Below, piece after piece: positions 1 to 11,861 of a DNA stretch of 64,000 nt. The stretch comes from Suillus spraguei (taxonomy: Eukaryota > Basidiomycota > Agaricomycetes > Boletales > Suillaceae). Made by a program: the position numbers and the translations under genes. Each line of letters begins with the position of its first letter. The first letter of the stretch is position 1. The notes below the pieces were generated by a model. That model saw only the letters and a list, made by a program, of their open reading frames with translations. It was not told the DNA's origin and searched no databases. The stretch is taken from the NCBI GenBank assembly GCA_016800925.1, contig JABCPU010000287.1, positions 23,125 through 87,124 of the forward strand. Direction: 5' to 3'.

Positions 1-2370
1 AACGCGCGGTAGAAATAGAATTTCCTGGATGGTTGTTAGCGCAATGCGCGCGCGTTCTTCCGTGTTTGAACTGGGGTGCATGCTCGGACGCATTTCTGCT
101 TATTTTTGTTACGCGTCTGGGTGGGGTAAGGTGCTGCGGCGCGGTTGTATGCTCGCGAACTGTGAGCCAGTTGTAATGTAATACGTCAATGACGAGTTAG
201 CGGGTGAATTGTGCTTGGCATGAGAGGTTGTTGTGAGATTACCTTGCACTCCGGTGAGCCTTGTGGAGCGCCTGACGGTGAGTGCAGTCATACTTCTTGT
301 GAGTGGCCTGGCTGCCTGTACTGGAGATGCTCTGCTCATTGTCGCGGAGCGAAAGCAAGAAGCGAGAGTTGATGTGGATGAGCTACCCGTATTAGGAAAG
401 TGTTGTGGATTGATATTACTAAATTTTGTACAAGTATTACATACTTGAGTGTTGTAGCACAAGGTCGAGAAGCCAGTGAGTGATACTTGGCACTTCGAAA
501 ACTCTTCGCATACACAAGTCGGTTTGAGTGGCAGCGCTTTATCAAAATTAAATACGTTGTGGCGCCATTTCAATGAAACTTGCAGTCGGTGACCCCCACC
601 GATACAATAAGAAATTTACCACACTGACGTATATTCCGTTATTGATGACTCTGTGTTCGGAAATCTGGAGCTATTCATTACAGTTTAATCTGAACCCTAC
701 TATGATACTGGTGGTTGGCTTCCCGCTGTTTTCGCTGTTACCAATTGTGGTTGAATACTAGGTTCCGAATGAGTGCCATTGGAAAGTTGTCAAGGCGCAA
801 AGTTGGCATGCGGCGTGCATCATGTACATTGTATACTCTCCGTCGATGACGCAGTGCCGCAAAAAGTTGGATTACGTACCCGACCCGACAAGGGCGGCAG
901 ATTGCGGCCAAGATTCATTTACTCCCGACACGGAGCCGTTTGGACACTAGGTTTGAAACCAACGCTTGGTGCTTCGCGGGGCGCTTCTCACACTTTTTTT
1001 TTTTTTTTGACTTGGGATACTCCAGAAATGTGAGTCAGATTCAATGCTCAGGTACGCTGAAACGCGCTTATCAATTGTCTATCACCGGCCTTGCACAGGC
1101 TTGGGGGCTTAATCAGCTGATCAATAACAATGGATACACCGCAAAGTATCTGATTCCGATAGGTTCGCCCCAAATGCGGCGGTAAGCTTTGAAACTTCAA
1201 ACAACTTGTCGCCTTACTATTATGCCGCTGCCAGCGCTGCGCCAGGTTGAGATCGGCTTGCAGTTGCCAATGGAGTATTCATAGAATGCTCCTCTAACAT
1301 GTGCATTGCTACACTGCCGTCATGTTTACATCTCCAGTGATCAAGCTTTGGTGTACATATCTTAATTCGAAACGCGCGTCGGTTCAGCTTGCTTGCATAG
1401 GGGAGTCGGGATCTGCGCAGGCTGGCAGTATTCCGTCGGATGATAACAGAATGTTTCGGATTTACTGCTCAACTTGGTCACTAGCGCTATAATTTACTAA
1501 TTGACAGGTCCTGACATCGACAACTAGCTCGGTCGCATGTTGAGCTCACCGCCATGTTTTCTGAGTCAGGCGCTCAGTGAGCGATGTCTACCTATCAACC
1601 GGTAGTATTGACATTACGACCTCGACAAAGGGAGATGAGCGGGGGATTTGGCAATGTACCGCATGCTCTGTCGCTTGCGAGTCGGGGCGAACATGAGGAT
1701 TTAATCAGATAATTCGTAACGCCAAGCTGTGTGGCAGTCACACTTTTGTGACCGATCGTGACTAGCACTGCGTGACCGGGCCGCCTTATCTCCAAAGTTA
1801 CTGAGTAGTAACATGTGAGAACTTCCGTGCTCGACGCTCAAGTGCTGAATGGGTTTTGCGGCAGCGGTCTCCTAGTGAAAGACCGAGTCATGTGAGTTTG
1901 ACGATTGGCACGTAAAACTACTTGAAATAGAAATTATGATCCAATTTAATGGATATTTTTTTATTTGAAATTGGAAGTCTAGGGTGTACGAAGTCACGGA
2001 AGATCTCAGATCTGAGTTTATAATGACAACGATCAGCGCGAACTGGAACACAGCTACTGCTGCACCCAGTGCTGAGCCGCTCTGCTTGGGGACGACGAAA
2101 CTTAGTACGCCCTTTATTTCATTCCGGTGCTTGGTACATGGAAATTGATTGCATATTTGTTAGTTATTTCATGTTTACCAAGCTTCGCGCTTTGTAACGT
2201 ATGTTTTATTATTCCCCTCCCGTAACGTATATTAACTCTTCCACCTAATCGGTCAATCTCGTTGTGTCATTATTCCTTCAACTCTACTTGTCCATTCCGC
2301 AAGTCTTCTTTTTTCTAAGTCGGTTCACATAACCTCCGTTAGACTCCGTCTTCTTCAGGTTCGCACTCAA
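1..2370. other. Intergenic, no gene recognised
   Basis: No open stretch here shows a recognisable domain, a convincing intron pattern or protein-like composition; the longest (109-573, minus) starts at TTG and reads as random sequence. The last 150 bases before 2371 are rich in C and T, as is common in front of fungal start codons, and probably hold the promoter and leader of the next gene. Confidence 0.5.
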
Positions 2371-4357
2371 ATGCAAGCTCCACTTCTCCTTCAACCACCA
2401 CCTCTTCTTGCAATTGCTCAGCAAGTTAACCAGACGCGTCCTCGCGTTTCTCAGCATCTTTTATTTCACGACCTTTCCAGTCTATTGGACCCCCCTCAAC
2501 CCATGACCGTCGATAATGATCGTGATCACTTCTCCCAATCGGCAGGAACAAATTACACCTACGCTCCTCGAACCCAGCTCGATGAAGGGTCTCATTCCGA
2601 TCCTCATAACTTATATGACGTAGCTTCATCTTCTCAGACTCCTCAATCATATACTTCACTTCCAAATACTTCACCATCTTCTAATTACGCCCTCGTCTCC
2701 AATGCCCGTACTCCCCAAGTTACATCGCCACTCAACGGCACCCGTTATGTTTCAAGTTCTCCTTCCTCCAATGATGATCATCCGACTACTTCATTTCCTC
2801 AGCCGTACAGTGCTCCCCATCACCAGCATCATTTTCCTACATCGGCATCTTCCTATTCTCCGGATATGGTGCGTTACCCAATTACGTCGAACCTTAGCTC
2901 CCGTGGAACCGATAAATACGCCCATGCCCTCTTGGAACAACGCCGCATGTCCGAGCCAGCCATGTTTGGCAGCGCAATAGGCGGTTATTCCACGAGTGCT
3001 TCAGCCGATCTAACCTCCGGACGATATCAACAGCTCCATCACCACTATTCCTCGTCACAAACATCCCCCAGATTGTATGGGAGTTATTCCTCCTCGCTCC
3101 AACGCACGCTGAGCTCAGGGTCTGCGCGCGATCAACTCTCGGGATCATCGTGGAACGACAAAGATCAAGTCTCATTACACTGTTACGACGGTGTCGACAT
3201 GGAAGAACCTATATCACCTCTTAACCCTAATTTTTCGGGTGGCGAGGGCTCCCCCACAATGGGCTTCCTCGGTATGCCCTATGGCACTCTTTCCGAGGAC
3301 TATGGTCCTTCACCGCCTGGTACGGGCACTTCCGCATCATCCAACGGGGCCAGGCGGTACATTGATCCTTCAGGCTCGAGCTCTGACGGTAAACAATACT
3401 CATTCGTGGCTCTGCCTGGAAACGCTGTCAAGAAGCGTCCAAGGCGGCGCTACGACGAGATTGAACGGCTTTATCAATGTTCATGGCCCTCATGCACAAA
3501 GGCATACGGCACCCTGAACCACTTAAATGCACACGTCACGATGCAGAAACATGGTGTGAAGCGTAGTCCAAACGGTGAGTCTTCACGCTTGCACTTTACT
3601 TCACCCGGGGGTGTATTCGGTACCTCATCGACTTTTTTTTTTGATCGTCGAAAACACCAATGCTGACTGTCCGTTTGCAGAGTTTAAAGAGCTTCGTAAA
3701 CAATGGCGAAAGTCTAAAAAGGAGGAGGCCGATGCTCGTGCTGCCGCGTCAGCAGTGATGGGGAGGTCAAGCCATCATGCCTATCTCCAGCGCGGCATGC
3801 ATGACTCTTACGGCGATGTGGACTACCAGCTTCACTCCCACTCGCAGCAAGGTTCCCATGTTGACCGGTTCAGTGCAACCGCTTCTCCGGAGGAGATGCA
3901 TGAGATTGATATGCAAGACGTATATGAACGCCGGCAGCAGCGTTTCAGTGGCCTCTTCCCTTCCGGTTCTCGCACTAGCAGCCCTGCATATGCTGCATCT
4001 CACCCACCCTCGTCACACACGGCCATGGCCCGTCTTCCGAGTAACAGCACGCTCTTGACTCCTCTCCCAGGTTATGAACATACGGGGGCACCACGGACCT
4101 TGATGTGTATGCGTCATATAATGTATACGGAAACAACCGTCCTGGGAGCAATGGAAGCTATGATGAAAAGCGACGGAGCGGTTGATCTGATGACAAGTAG
4201 TCCTGCGTTTGCACTTAACCTACCCATTCCTTTCCGACTTCCCTATCGTTGGGATTTTATGACGAATACCATCGGCAGTCCCTTGGTGCTCATGCCCTTT
4301 CATGCCACGCATCACGGCTTCCATCCTTTACCGGGGTTATATTGTTCTTGCTACTGA
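2371..4357 (+). CDS. con7: CON7-type C2H2 zinc finger transcription factor
   Basis: Probable nuclear DNA-binding regulator. Two exons, 2371-3574 and 3681-4357, with a GT-AG intron of 106 nt whose removal joins the finger to the basic tail in frame. The N-terminal 350 residues are low-complexity Ser/Pro/Tyr/Gln. A basic stretch (KKRPRRRYDEIERLYQC) leads into one C2H2 finger with Cys370, Cys375, His388 and His394, including AYGTLNHLNAHV, which is the hallmark of fungal CON7 proteins; the next exon starts with EFKELRKQWRKSKKEE, the expected continuation. Family members control infection-related or wall genes in ascomycetes; the role here is unknown. ATG 2503 is an alternative start. Near 4084-4088 a G5 run appears to have lost one base: the other frame continues with Tyr/Asn/Gly-rich sequence typical of this protein and would stop at 4183-4185, so the last 90 residues of the literal frame are doubtful. 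Confidence 0.85.
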
Positions 4358-7300
4358 CTACTATCCTACTAAGTACATATTACTAGTTTCTCGACTCACT
4401 TTCCTATGCTGTCATATTTTATTCGTTCATGTTTACGAATACCTCCTCACATTACATAGGAGACCTTGGCTCAATAATCATGAGACTGTACTTTACGGAT
4501 CATACTTGTCATCCCAGTAATAGTTACTTTTGTACATGAGTAGGCAGGAAACCAAATAGATTCTTAAAATCAGGTTGATGTCCTTCCTGATTTATTTCTC
4601 CACGAGAAATTCATAGTACTCAGTTTTTGATTGGTAGTTGGGAAGATCTGAGTAATGGCAAATTGTTCCCTGACTGCGCAACCCAACCGCTCATAAAATG
4701 AAGAACTGCGAGTTGCAAGACGGTCCAGGCTGTTCTGAAATGTGCCACCATCTGAAGGCACGTTGTTCAGCTATTCTAATTGGACAGTGATGAAGTTCCG
4801 AACTCGTGAGAACATGACGTAACCAACCGCACCCATCGCGATCACATGCCATCAATGAATGTCATCGATTGAGTTTCTGCAGTGGGCACGCTGCGAAGAT
4901 TCATCCCAGTGAGTTTATGTTTATGCAATCATTGCAATGCAACTTTGATGGAATATAATATCGCTTGCGTTGGTGTGCAGTGCCATGAGGTAGATATTAC
5001 GCCACGCAAAGTGACAGTCTCCGAATGGCCATGCCAAAGGATTGTTGCTGCGACGACGACGACGCCGTGTATTGGCAGCTTGTGGCCGTGCTCTGTTACG
5101 CCCAACAACTTGAGTTTCTCATGCGGCCGCAAGTTTCCGCTCCACAGACAGGCACTTCCTTCGAGGCTGATGCCCTTTGATCTGCGATATAGCGGGAAAT
5201 CACACATCTTTATCTTTCTATCCATCGGTTTGTATTTGTTTAGTCCCCTCGGAATCCAAGGTCAATCATTGCGTGTTTGTCTCCAGACCGGACATTTCGG
5301 TGGACTCTCGAGTACGTTATACCCGTGCAACCCATCCGATATAAAAGGCAGACGTGCAGATTATTAATGTTTTGCTCGTGGTTATGATTGTCGAACGCTG
5401 TGACAATGACGAGAAAGGTGGCTTTCAGCTCCTTCGACCAAAGAAGTCATGTTGATAAAGCTCTGCTGTATGACAGCTTCGCATACCTTCGGTGTTTTAA
5501 TGTACACGCATGGCAAGCTGCGTGTAGGGATGCACCCACATGGTCAATTATGCAAGGGCGATGATAACGCATCACGTTGATATGATGGCGGCAGCATAAC
5601 CTCTGCATTGCCGGTTGCTTGAACACCGGGAGTCAAAGTTGTCCCTGCACATCGCGTCAGCAAATCACTGCGATGACGTAAGCATGCCCATTCATTTTAT
5701 GTGTGCCGCGGGTACTGCATTGGTTTTGTTACGGCCCGTTTACTGCTTAGTCCTATGCTCAGTATTATGTATCAACGGGATATCTATCCAGGAGTACCCG
5801 ATTGGTTATCTATTTAATACGCACGTACTGACTCTTATTTATAAGTAGCAAACTTTAGAATGAGGTTCTGATCAGTGAGTACATAAAGGTTTACAATTGT
5901 TCTCAATGACAGATAAAGAAATATCAATGGGCAAGCAAACGTCATGAGTTCGAGAAGTTTCGTCACTATTGGTAACGAAAAGAAGATTTGATCAGATATA
6001 TGAACGATGGCCTTCCGACCCCCTTTCGCATTCCAATTCTCGTACATGGAAGGCCTTGTGGGTGACACTGTGGGGGTAACTTTGTAGTTGGCGGTCGTCA
6101 CGTGTCTTCAGAAGCTGATTATCTCCTTGTGTGCTTTATCGGTCCTTGAGTTGAGGCTGAATGTGCGTTGCCGTAAACACCTCATATTTGAGAAGCCGAT
6201 ATGTAAGTTGTTATATTTTTGTGAAAAGTCCGCCCAAACCGTGAGTTGACTCGCTGAAGACGGAATCCCGAATACTTACCGTCGAAGGTGTACGGCATTG
6301 GCTGTGGGTTTACTTGCTTATCGCAGTGAATGCACACCAAGACACGTTTGTCGTCCACATTACACTATAGGGATGTGTCAGCTTATCAAGATGGCGTTGT
6401 TATCAGATTCAACTTGCAGAGCAAAATAAAAATATTTTTCTGCGCCGTTGTAGTCAGTTGATATATTTATTTCGGACGAGCGGCATGAAGTCCTTTCACA
6501 TGGCCGGACTGGATCTTCAAAGCTTCTTGGAGCAGAGTAAAAATAACAGCAGCCAGGGGAAGGGAGCCCCTGGCTCACTGGGGCGGAGCCGCAGCAAATT
6601 AAGCTAACGGCGCAACTGCAGAAGAAAAGCAAAAGAGAGCACGCCACTATCAGTTTAACAGTCTGCCGTCACAACAGAAGTGCTGCGGCGATCGCAATAG
6701 ACGCCTTTCATCAGAAACCCCGGTTTAATAAGCTACACCAATGGTGCCCTGGGCGGTCAGGACACGAAATAGCGTTTGATGATCGTTCCTGGCATGCTCG
6801 GTGAAGTTTGTTTGGCTAGCCTGACATTGGTAATCTACAAAAAAGGAGTAACAAGAGTGTTGAAGATGCGCCCAATTAAAAGAAATCATATCAGACCTGC
6901 AGGGGTGCATTGACCTGAATGACTTCAGATTACGAGCTGACTGGTTCTCATCGCCCACAATGACTTGAAGGAGAGGGGTGAAGCTGATACTGTGCTGTAT
7001 GTTAATAACAGGTATTTGTATTTGCTAGGTACGAGATTCAAGCAAAGTGAGGTGTAAGTTATGCATGACAAGAAGCGAACAATTATCATATATATAAATA
7101 AGCACGTACTGCGGTCCGTGGCAAACGAAGTCCTATGCATTGATTGGTACAAGTTTGTCCAACGACTTTGCGGCATGATTCCTTAGTACGTCTCTCAAGA
7201 CTCTTCAAAGCTTCAAGGGATGATGTATCATTTATAGAACTTGAGGTGAACAAGCAAATGATCAGTCTTTGTCCAATCCCAATGTGGTTATGTACAACCC

Positions 7301-7449
7301 CTCCTAGCGTAACCGATCAACCCCTCAGGAAGTGACCGCAACCATCAACATGTGAGTCGTGACATCACTGTGAATCGTCAATCGCAGCTTCCTCAGTTGT
7401 GCTCTGAGTTCTCTGCCTTGCCCACTTGGATTCTGTATTGCAACCATTC
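4358..7449. other. Intergenic, no gene recognised
   Basis: Three kilobases without a supported gene. Open stretches at 4882-5367 (plus, GTG start), 5835-6101 (minus) and 6378-6647 (minus) have no domain or splice support. A small perfect hairpin (GCCAGGGG / CCCCTGGC, 7-base loop) lies at 6552-6574. The 3' UTR of the CON7-type gene and the promoter of the F-box gene must lie at the two ends. Confidence 0.45.
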
Positions 7450-9581
7450 ATGACTATCCTTTCTGATCTACCCATTGAGGTTCTTTTGGATAATTTATTA
7501 CCTTGGCTTGCTATTCCAGATCTAATCCATCTGGGAGAAACAAGTCACTTCTTTGCGCGATTGTGTAACGATGAGACGTTCTGGAAGAGGAAGCTGGAAG
7601 AGGATTTCAATTTTACAGATGAGAGGACCGCCCGAATCAGCGGATGGAAACATCTCTACAGAGGTTTGCGCAATCCGAAGACTTATGTGTGGGGGTAAGA
7701 ACCATCATTTCTGCGATTCCGTTACTCGTCCGCTTAGTCAAATTACTTGATGTAGCGACCCTTCAAAGGGAAGATTAGGATTGAAGAAGATACCAAACTC
7801 AACCCTTCAGGATGTCCCATGCCCAGCTGAGCTGCAGATCAAATCAAGCGCACGTATCGTTAGTCTCTCAGCTGCTGGATGGTGTGTCAACTTTGTATTA
7901 TGTGATGAAACTGCTCATCTGACTCCAAAAAGGGCATTTTTTGCACTGGACTCTAATGGTAGCATATACGTGTGGGGTGAGTACAGCAATTATCGTGCGA
8001 TGCAAAGGATAGAACTAAGATCAGACTCAGGAACTTTGAATGGCACCTTTCATGCTCTACAATACGATGGGTACTCCGAACCGGCAAAATCAGCTCCTAC
8101 GCCATTGAAGCTTAACATGCCATCTCCCACGCGGAGCATTAGGTTTGGGTGTTCTTGTGCGTCGAGTAAAATGCTTGTTCACATGTGGTAGCTGTGGGCG
8201 GTTGCATGCTACTACGCTGGACGACCAACATCACGTTTGGACCTTTTTAAGCTGGGGCCGTCCCTTCAGGCTCATTACATCGGCATTCGAAGCAACTTCA
8301 TTAGATTCTACTCCTGCGCTGGTCGAATCCGGGTGGAACTTTTCGGCAGTCCTTACTAAATCTGGTGATGTATATGTCTGGTGGCCGTTCGCTGCACCCT
8401 TAAAGGATGTTATCGCTGCACAAAATACGGCTATGGATGCCATGGACCTGAAATCTCACGCTACAGAAGACGATGTCATCCCATGCTCCACATGGGAGCT
8501 TCACGAAGAACCCACAATGTTACCACCGCTGCCTCAACTGCCGGAACTGTCACTGGGGTCAACGGAGCCCGTGAAACTTGTCAAGCTCGCAGCTTTGGAG
8601 ACTCGGCTCATTGGTTTGACTAATCATGGACATGTTCTCTCGATTCCTGTCGATAGTGATGTTGCTGTTCGGTCTGAGAGATGGGAATACGTAGGTTAAT
8701 TTTATTCGTGGAAGAGTCTCTGCCTTACGCGTTTTCAGCTTCCTAACTTCTCTGAAGTTAGCAAGGTTCAGCAGCACCCCGCTTATGTTTCTTCTCAGTT
8801 GAAGCCGCCGAAGAGCTTGCGGATATCTCATGTGATTATTTCCTCAGAGTTTGTTCATATGTAGCTGACTGTTTCCCAGATCTCGGCGCAATTTCGAACA
8901 TTTGTTGCTTATTCTCCCGGTTCTAGTTCTGTCATTCTCTTGGGTTCTCACGAAACACATGCCGATTCGAACCCTGTGATTCTCCCCGCACTCCAAAACA
9001 ACGACGTTATCTCCGTTGTTCTTGGAGATTACCATCACGGTGCTCTTACATCCACCGGGAAGCTTTTGACGTGGGGTAAATATTCTCGAGGTGCACTCGG
9101 CCTCGGTGATCCTGGAATGCTTGCCCCCGGCCAGCCAGGGGGCTACAGAACTGAAGCACAGAGAAGAGCTGCTGTCGCCAATGGCGGCCCGTATCCGCCG
9201 GAAATCTCCGAGCCCGCGGAGGTCAGCTTTGGTCACGGGGAAGCACAAAGGGACAAGATGTTTTGTTTTGCTGTAGCGGCTGCTGGATGGCACATGGGAG
9301 CTCTTGTTATTGATTTAGAGGTGAGATTTTTGCTGACTGAGTACTGACTGCTGATTACAAAGTAGCCACACGCAAATGTTCAGAAAGATGACGACGAAGA
9401 CGAAGACCCTCCCATGCCGGGACAATTTCCCCGGCCTCGCGAAACGAGGGAGTCCCCGCAGGACTATCCTAGGGAGCCAGGTCAGTGGGGACCGCCTATA
9501 ATGAATAGGGGGTTTCGAGTCGGGTATGCTGGAAGAGGCGCCCTCAGAGGCGGACATTTGGGTCGCGGCCGTGGCCTTTGA
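7450..9581 (+). CDS. SAF1: F-box protein with RCC1-like repeats (SAF1 type SCF adaptor)
   Basis: Likely substrate adaptor of an SCF ubiquitin ligase. Eight exons: 7450-7694, 7756-7881, 7933-7976, 8031-8142, 8192-8690, 8739-8831, 8880-9320, 9366-9581; all junctions are GT-AG and phases agree, giving 591 residues. The F-box is at about residues 3-45 (ILSDLPIEVLLDNLLPWL), followed by RCC1-type blades with repeated WG or VWG signatures (TYVWG, IYVWG, LLTWGKYSRGALGLG). The order F-box then RCC1 repeats matches yeast Saf1, which targets vacuolar or peptidase proteins; the substrate here is unknown. The C-terminal tail is unusual for the family as I know it: an acidic DDDEDEDPP stretch followed by Arg/Gly motifs ending GRGRGL. 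The introns of 51 nt (7882-7932) and 54 nt (7977-8030) are multiples of three and lack in-frame stops, so retention would not break the frame. Confidence 0.88.
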
Positions 9582-9951
9582 GAGTAACGACCAAACTTAG
9601 GGTTTATAAGAACCGATGGGCCACTTCTCTTACTTAGATGTGGGCGTACGGCCGTATCATGTCACGTTTCATGCTGCTTCTTGATCGCAACCTTTGGATG
9701 TTATTACGAGCACTCTAGGACTTGAGAAAGCCAACATACATCGAGTAAACCAAGGTATGATACTGGTTTCTTTCCCTTCTCTGACATGTACAGTCACACC
9801 TTTCGGGGGCCAGTCGTGGTCAGGTGAACAATGTTGTGTGAAATCTCCTGCGTGCTCACAATACATCTGTTGTTTCCATTCCCGCAGCGGAGTCCCGAAC
9901 AGGTATTAATGATCCTTAGGTGCCAGATCCAGACTCGAATCATCGATCAAT

Positions 9952-10756
9952 ATGGCATCTCCGATTATATTCTACGACATACCCTCCACCCTGTCGGTGA
10001 ATGCATGGTCCCCAAACACCTGGAAGACCCGGTATGTGCATTCTATGCAATGATATAGGGAGTTTTGCCTTACACTTGCATAGATATGCCTTGAATATCA
10101 AGGGTGTTGCGTACAAGACCGAGTGGGTCGAGTACCCTGACATTGAGGCGCTTGCAAAGAAAATTGGTGCGCCACCAACAGACGTCAAGGCCGATGGCAG
10201 CCCATCATACACCCTCCCCATCATTAATGATCCCAATACTGGGAAGGTTGTTTCTGACTCCTTCCTGATCGCCAAATACCTTGATGAGACTTACCCCAGT
10301 GGAACTACCTTGTTCCCCCCTGGCACGGAGTCGTTGATGGCAGCATTAGAGTCTGGTGTTGTAGGAGGCATCAAAAGCATTCTCCCTTATCAGCTCGCCG
10401 TCAGTTGCTACATCCTGAATCCTTCCAGTGAGAAGTACTTCAGGGCAACCAGAGAGGCAACCTATGAGAAGAAGATTGAGGAGTTCTCTCCTGTTGGTGC
10501 CCAGCGTGACGCTCACTGGGCTGAGGCTAAGACAACCATCGCTGCTGTAGATGATTGGCTGTCAAAGAATGGTGGAGGGAAGTTCGTCATGGGAAACACC
10601 GTCACATATGCAGACGGTATCCTCGGAGGGTGGCTTACCTGGATCAAAGTTGTCAATGGTGAAAGCAGCGCTGTATGGAAGGATTTCGCCAGCTGGCACG
10701 GAGGAAGGTGGGGCACCTACATTGCCAATTTACAGTCCTATGCCACAGTCTTGTAG
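9952..10756 (+). CDS. Glutathione S-transferase (basidiomycete FuA/Ure2p-like class)
   Basis: Two exons, 9952-10031 and 10084-10756, split by a 52-nt GT-AG intron; 250 residues, normal for the class. The N-terminal thioredoxin-like domain starts with PIIFYDIPSTL and contains SPNTWKTRYALN, where the family carries its catalytic or glutathione-contacting residue, then YTLPII and a glutathione-binding SDSFLIAKYLDETYP (about residues 80-100). The C-terminal helical domain follows, with FVMGNTVTYADGILGGWL matching the conserved N-capping-box region of GSTs. Cytosolic, probably conjugating or reducing wood-derived or toxic electrophiles; substrate not predictable. The codon pattern and absence of frame breaks suggest an active gene. 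Confidence 0.9.
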
Positions 10757-11387
10757 CTATTTTTTACTACTCGCCCTAGACAAATCAATATTGTAGACAA
10801 GCTGTCCCTTCGTATCTCTGCGCGTCACGGAAGCACCGGCATGGGGTTAGCACAAACCTTGATCGATTGATTGGGACAAAAAATGGAACTGTGCGATTGC
10901 AGATCATAATCAGAGTTTCGATCAGGTCATCTAATAGCAGTGACCGCTGCGCCGGGGCCATTATACCTATCGTATGATAAAGCAGAGAGTACCACTCAGT
11001 CGGTTTAATGGGTGACCGTAGGATAACCTTATCGACGGAGTTTCGGTAAAGTTATTCGAAGCATGAGACTGGGCTTCTAGAGCTATGTTTTAGTCGGGAC
11101 CGACTCTTAGTGCGTCAGTGGTACCTCAGTTCAAGTGTCTTACCTTCAAACATAATATGCTGGTTATACACGGCATTGGGAGGCTTACGACAGAATCGGC
11201 ACCGCGCTATGTCCTGACAGTCAGACTGTGAAATTTACGTTTTAATGCCATTTTGAAACTAGAAGAGGACCAGACTAGAGTTTGGAACGAGTACGGTAGT
11301 CTTTGACAAGCGGCGTAAATGACTGCATCGGCTTGTCGGCACAAGAACGTATATTTAGACGACTATCTTGGTATGTGTTTAAAAAGG
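10757..11387. other. Intergenic between GST gene and tRNA
   Basis: No coding sequence recognised. It must hold the 3' end of the GST transcript. No repeats seen. Confidence 0.4.
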
Positions 11388-11394
11388 AAAAAAA
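11388..11394 (-). terminator. RNA polymerase III terminator of tRNA-Pro
   Basis: A run of seven A on the plus strand, i.e. T7 on the transcribed strand, begins two bases after the 3' end of the minus-strand tRNA. T4 or longer is the usual Pol III stop signal. Confidence 0.8.
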
Positions 11395-11396
11395 TT

Positions 11397-11478
11397 GGGC
11401 CTGGCCGGGAATTGAACCCGGGACCTCCTCGAAACGTGGTTACCCTAACAAGGAATCATACTACTAGACCACCAGGCC
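11397..11478 (-). tRNA. tRNA-Pro(AGG) with a 10-nt intron
   Basis: Read on the minus strand: 7-bp acceptor stem (GGCCTGG / CCAGGCC), discriminator C, a D arm, an anticodon stem CCTTG / CGAGG, and a T arm CCGGG-TTCAATT-CCCGG that supplies box B. The anticodon loop reads TTAGGGT, so the anticodon is AGG (proline), interrupted after position 37 by the 10-base intron at 11433-11442, the canonical site for eukaryotic nuclear tRNA introns. The mature length is 72 nt without CCA. Confidence 0.92.
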
Positions 11479-11581
11479 TTGACGTGCAGCAATTCATGGA
11501 ACGCTAAGAGGTGTCCGTATAGTGCACATCGATAAGTTGTGCAGCGCAGTGGTTCCCGGAGTCCTGTCACGTCAAGCCGAA

Positions 11582-11718
11582 GACATGTGATCCCCGAACT
11601 ATCCAGCATTCCCGGACTCCTATCACGGTAAGTTAAGGATACGTGTGATCCCCGAACTATCTAGCGTTCCTCCAAGCCCGGAGACATGTAATTCCCGAAT
11701 TATCCAGCATTGTCCGAC
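11582..11718. repeat. Three degenerate copies of a ~30-nt motif
   Basis: The motif ATGTGATCCCCGAACTATCC appears at about 11586, in nearly identical form at about 11644, and in decayed form at about 11688 (AATTCCCGAATTATCCAGC). Spacing is about 58 and 44 bases. It lies between the tRNA and the 3' end of the next gene; function unknown, possibly a decayed tandem repeat. Confidence 0.5.
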
Positions 11719-11861
11719 TCTATGACTCTCAAACTTTCTGAAGATGAATTGAAGGCAAGAGAATTCGGCGAGTAAGAAGACAATCAATGTTCAAGTATAA
11801 AAAAGCGTATGAAATAATATATGAGGAAATCAAAGGAGCGTAAGAGTAACGACAGGAGAAA

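Noticed and set aside
109..573. 154-residue open frame on the minus strand
   Set aside because: Starts at TTG, no domain, composition like random sequence, no splice or promoter support.
4882..5367. 161-residue open frame on the plus strand
   Set aside because: GTG start, Cys-rich random-looking sequence, no recognisable feature; not expected as a eukaryotic gene.
6552..6574. Perfect 8-bp hairpin suggesting a terminator
   Set aside because: No gene ends nearby and no T run follows; an isolated hairpin is expected by chance in this length.
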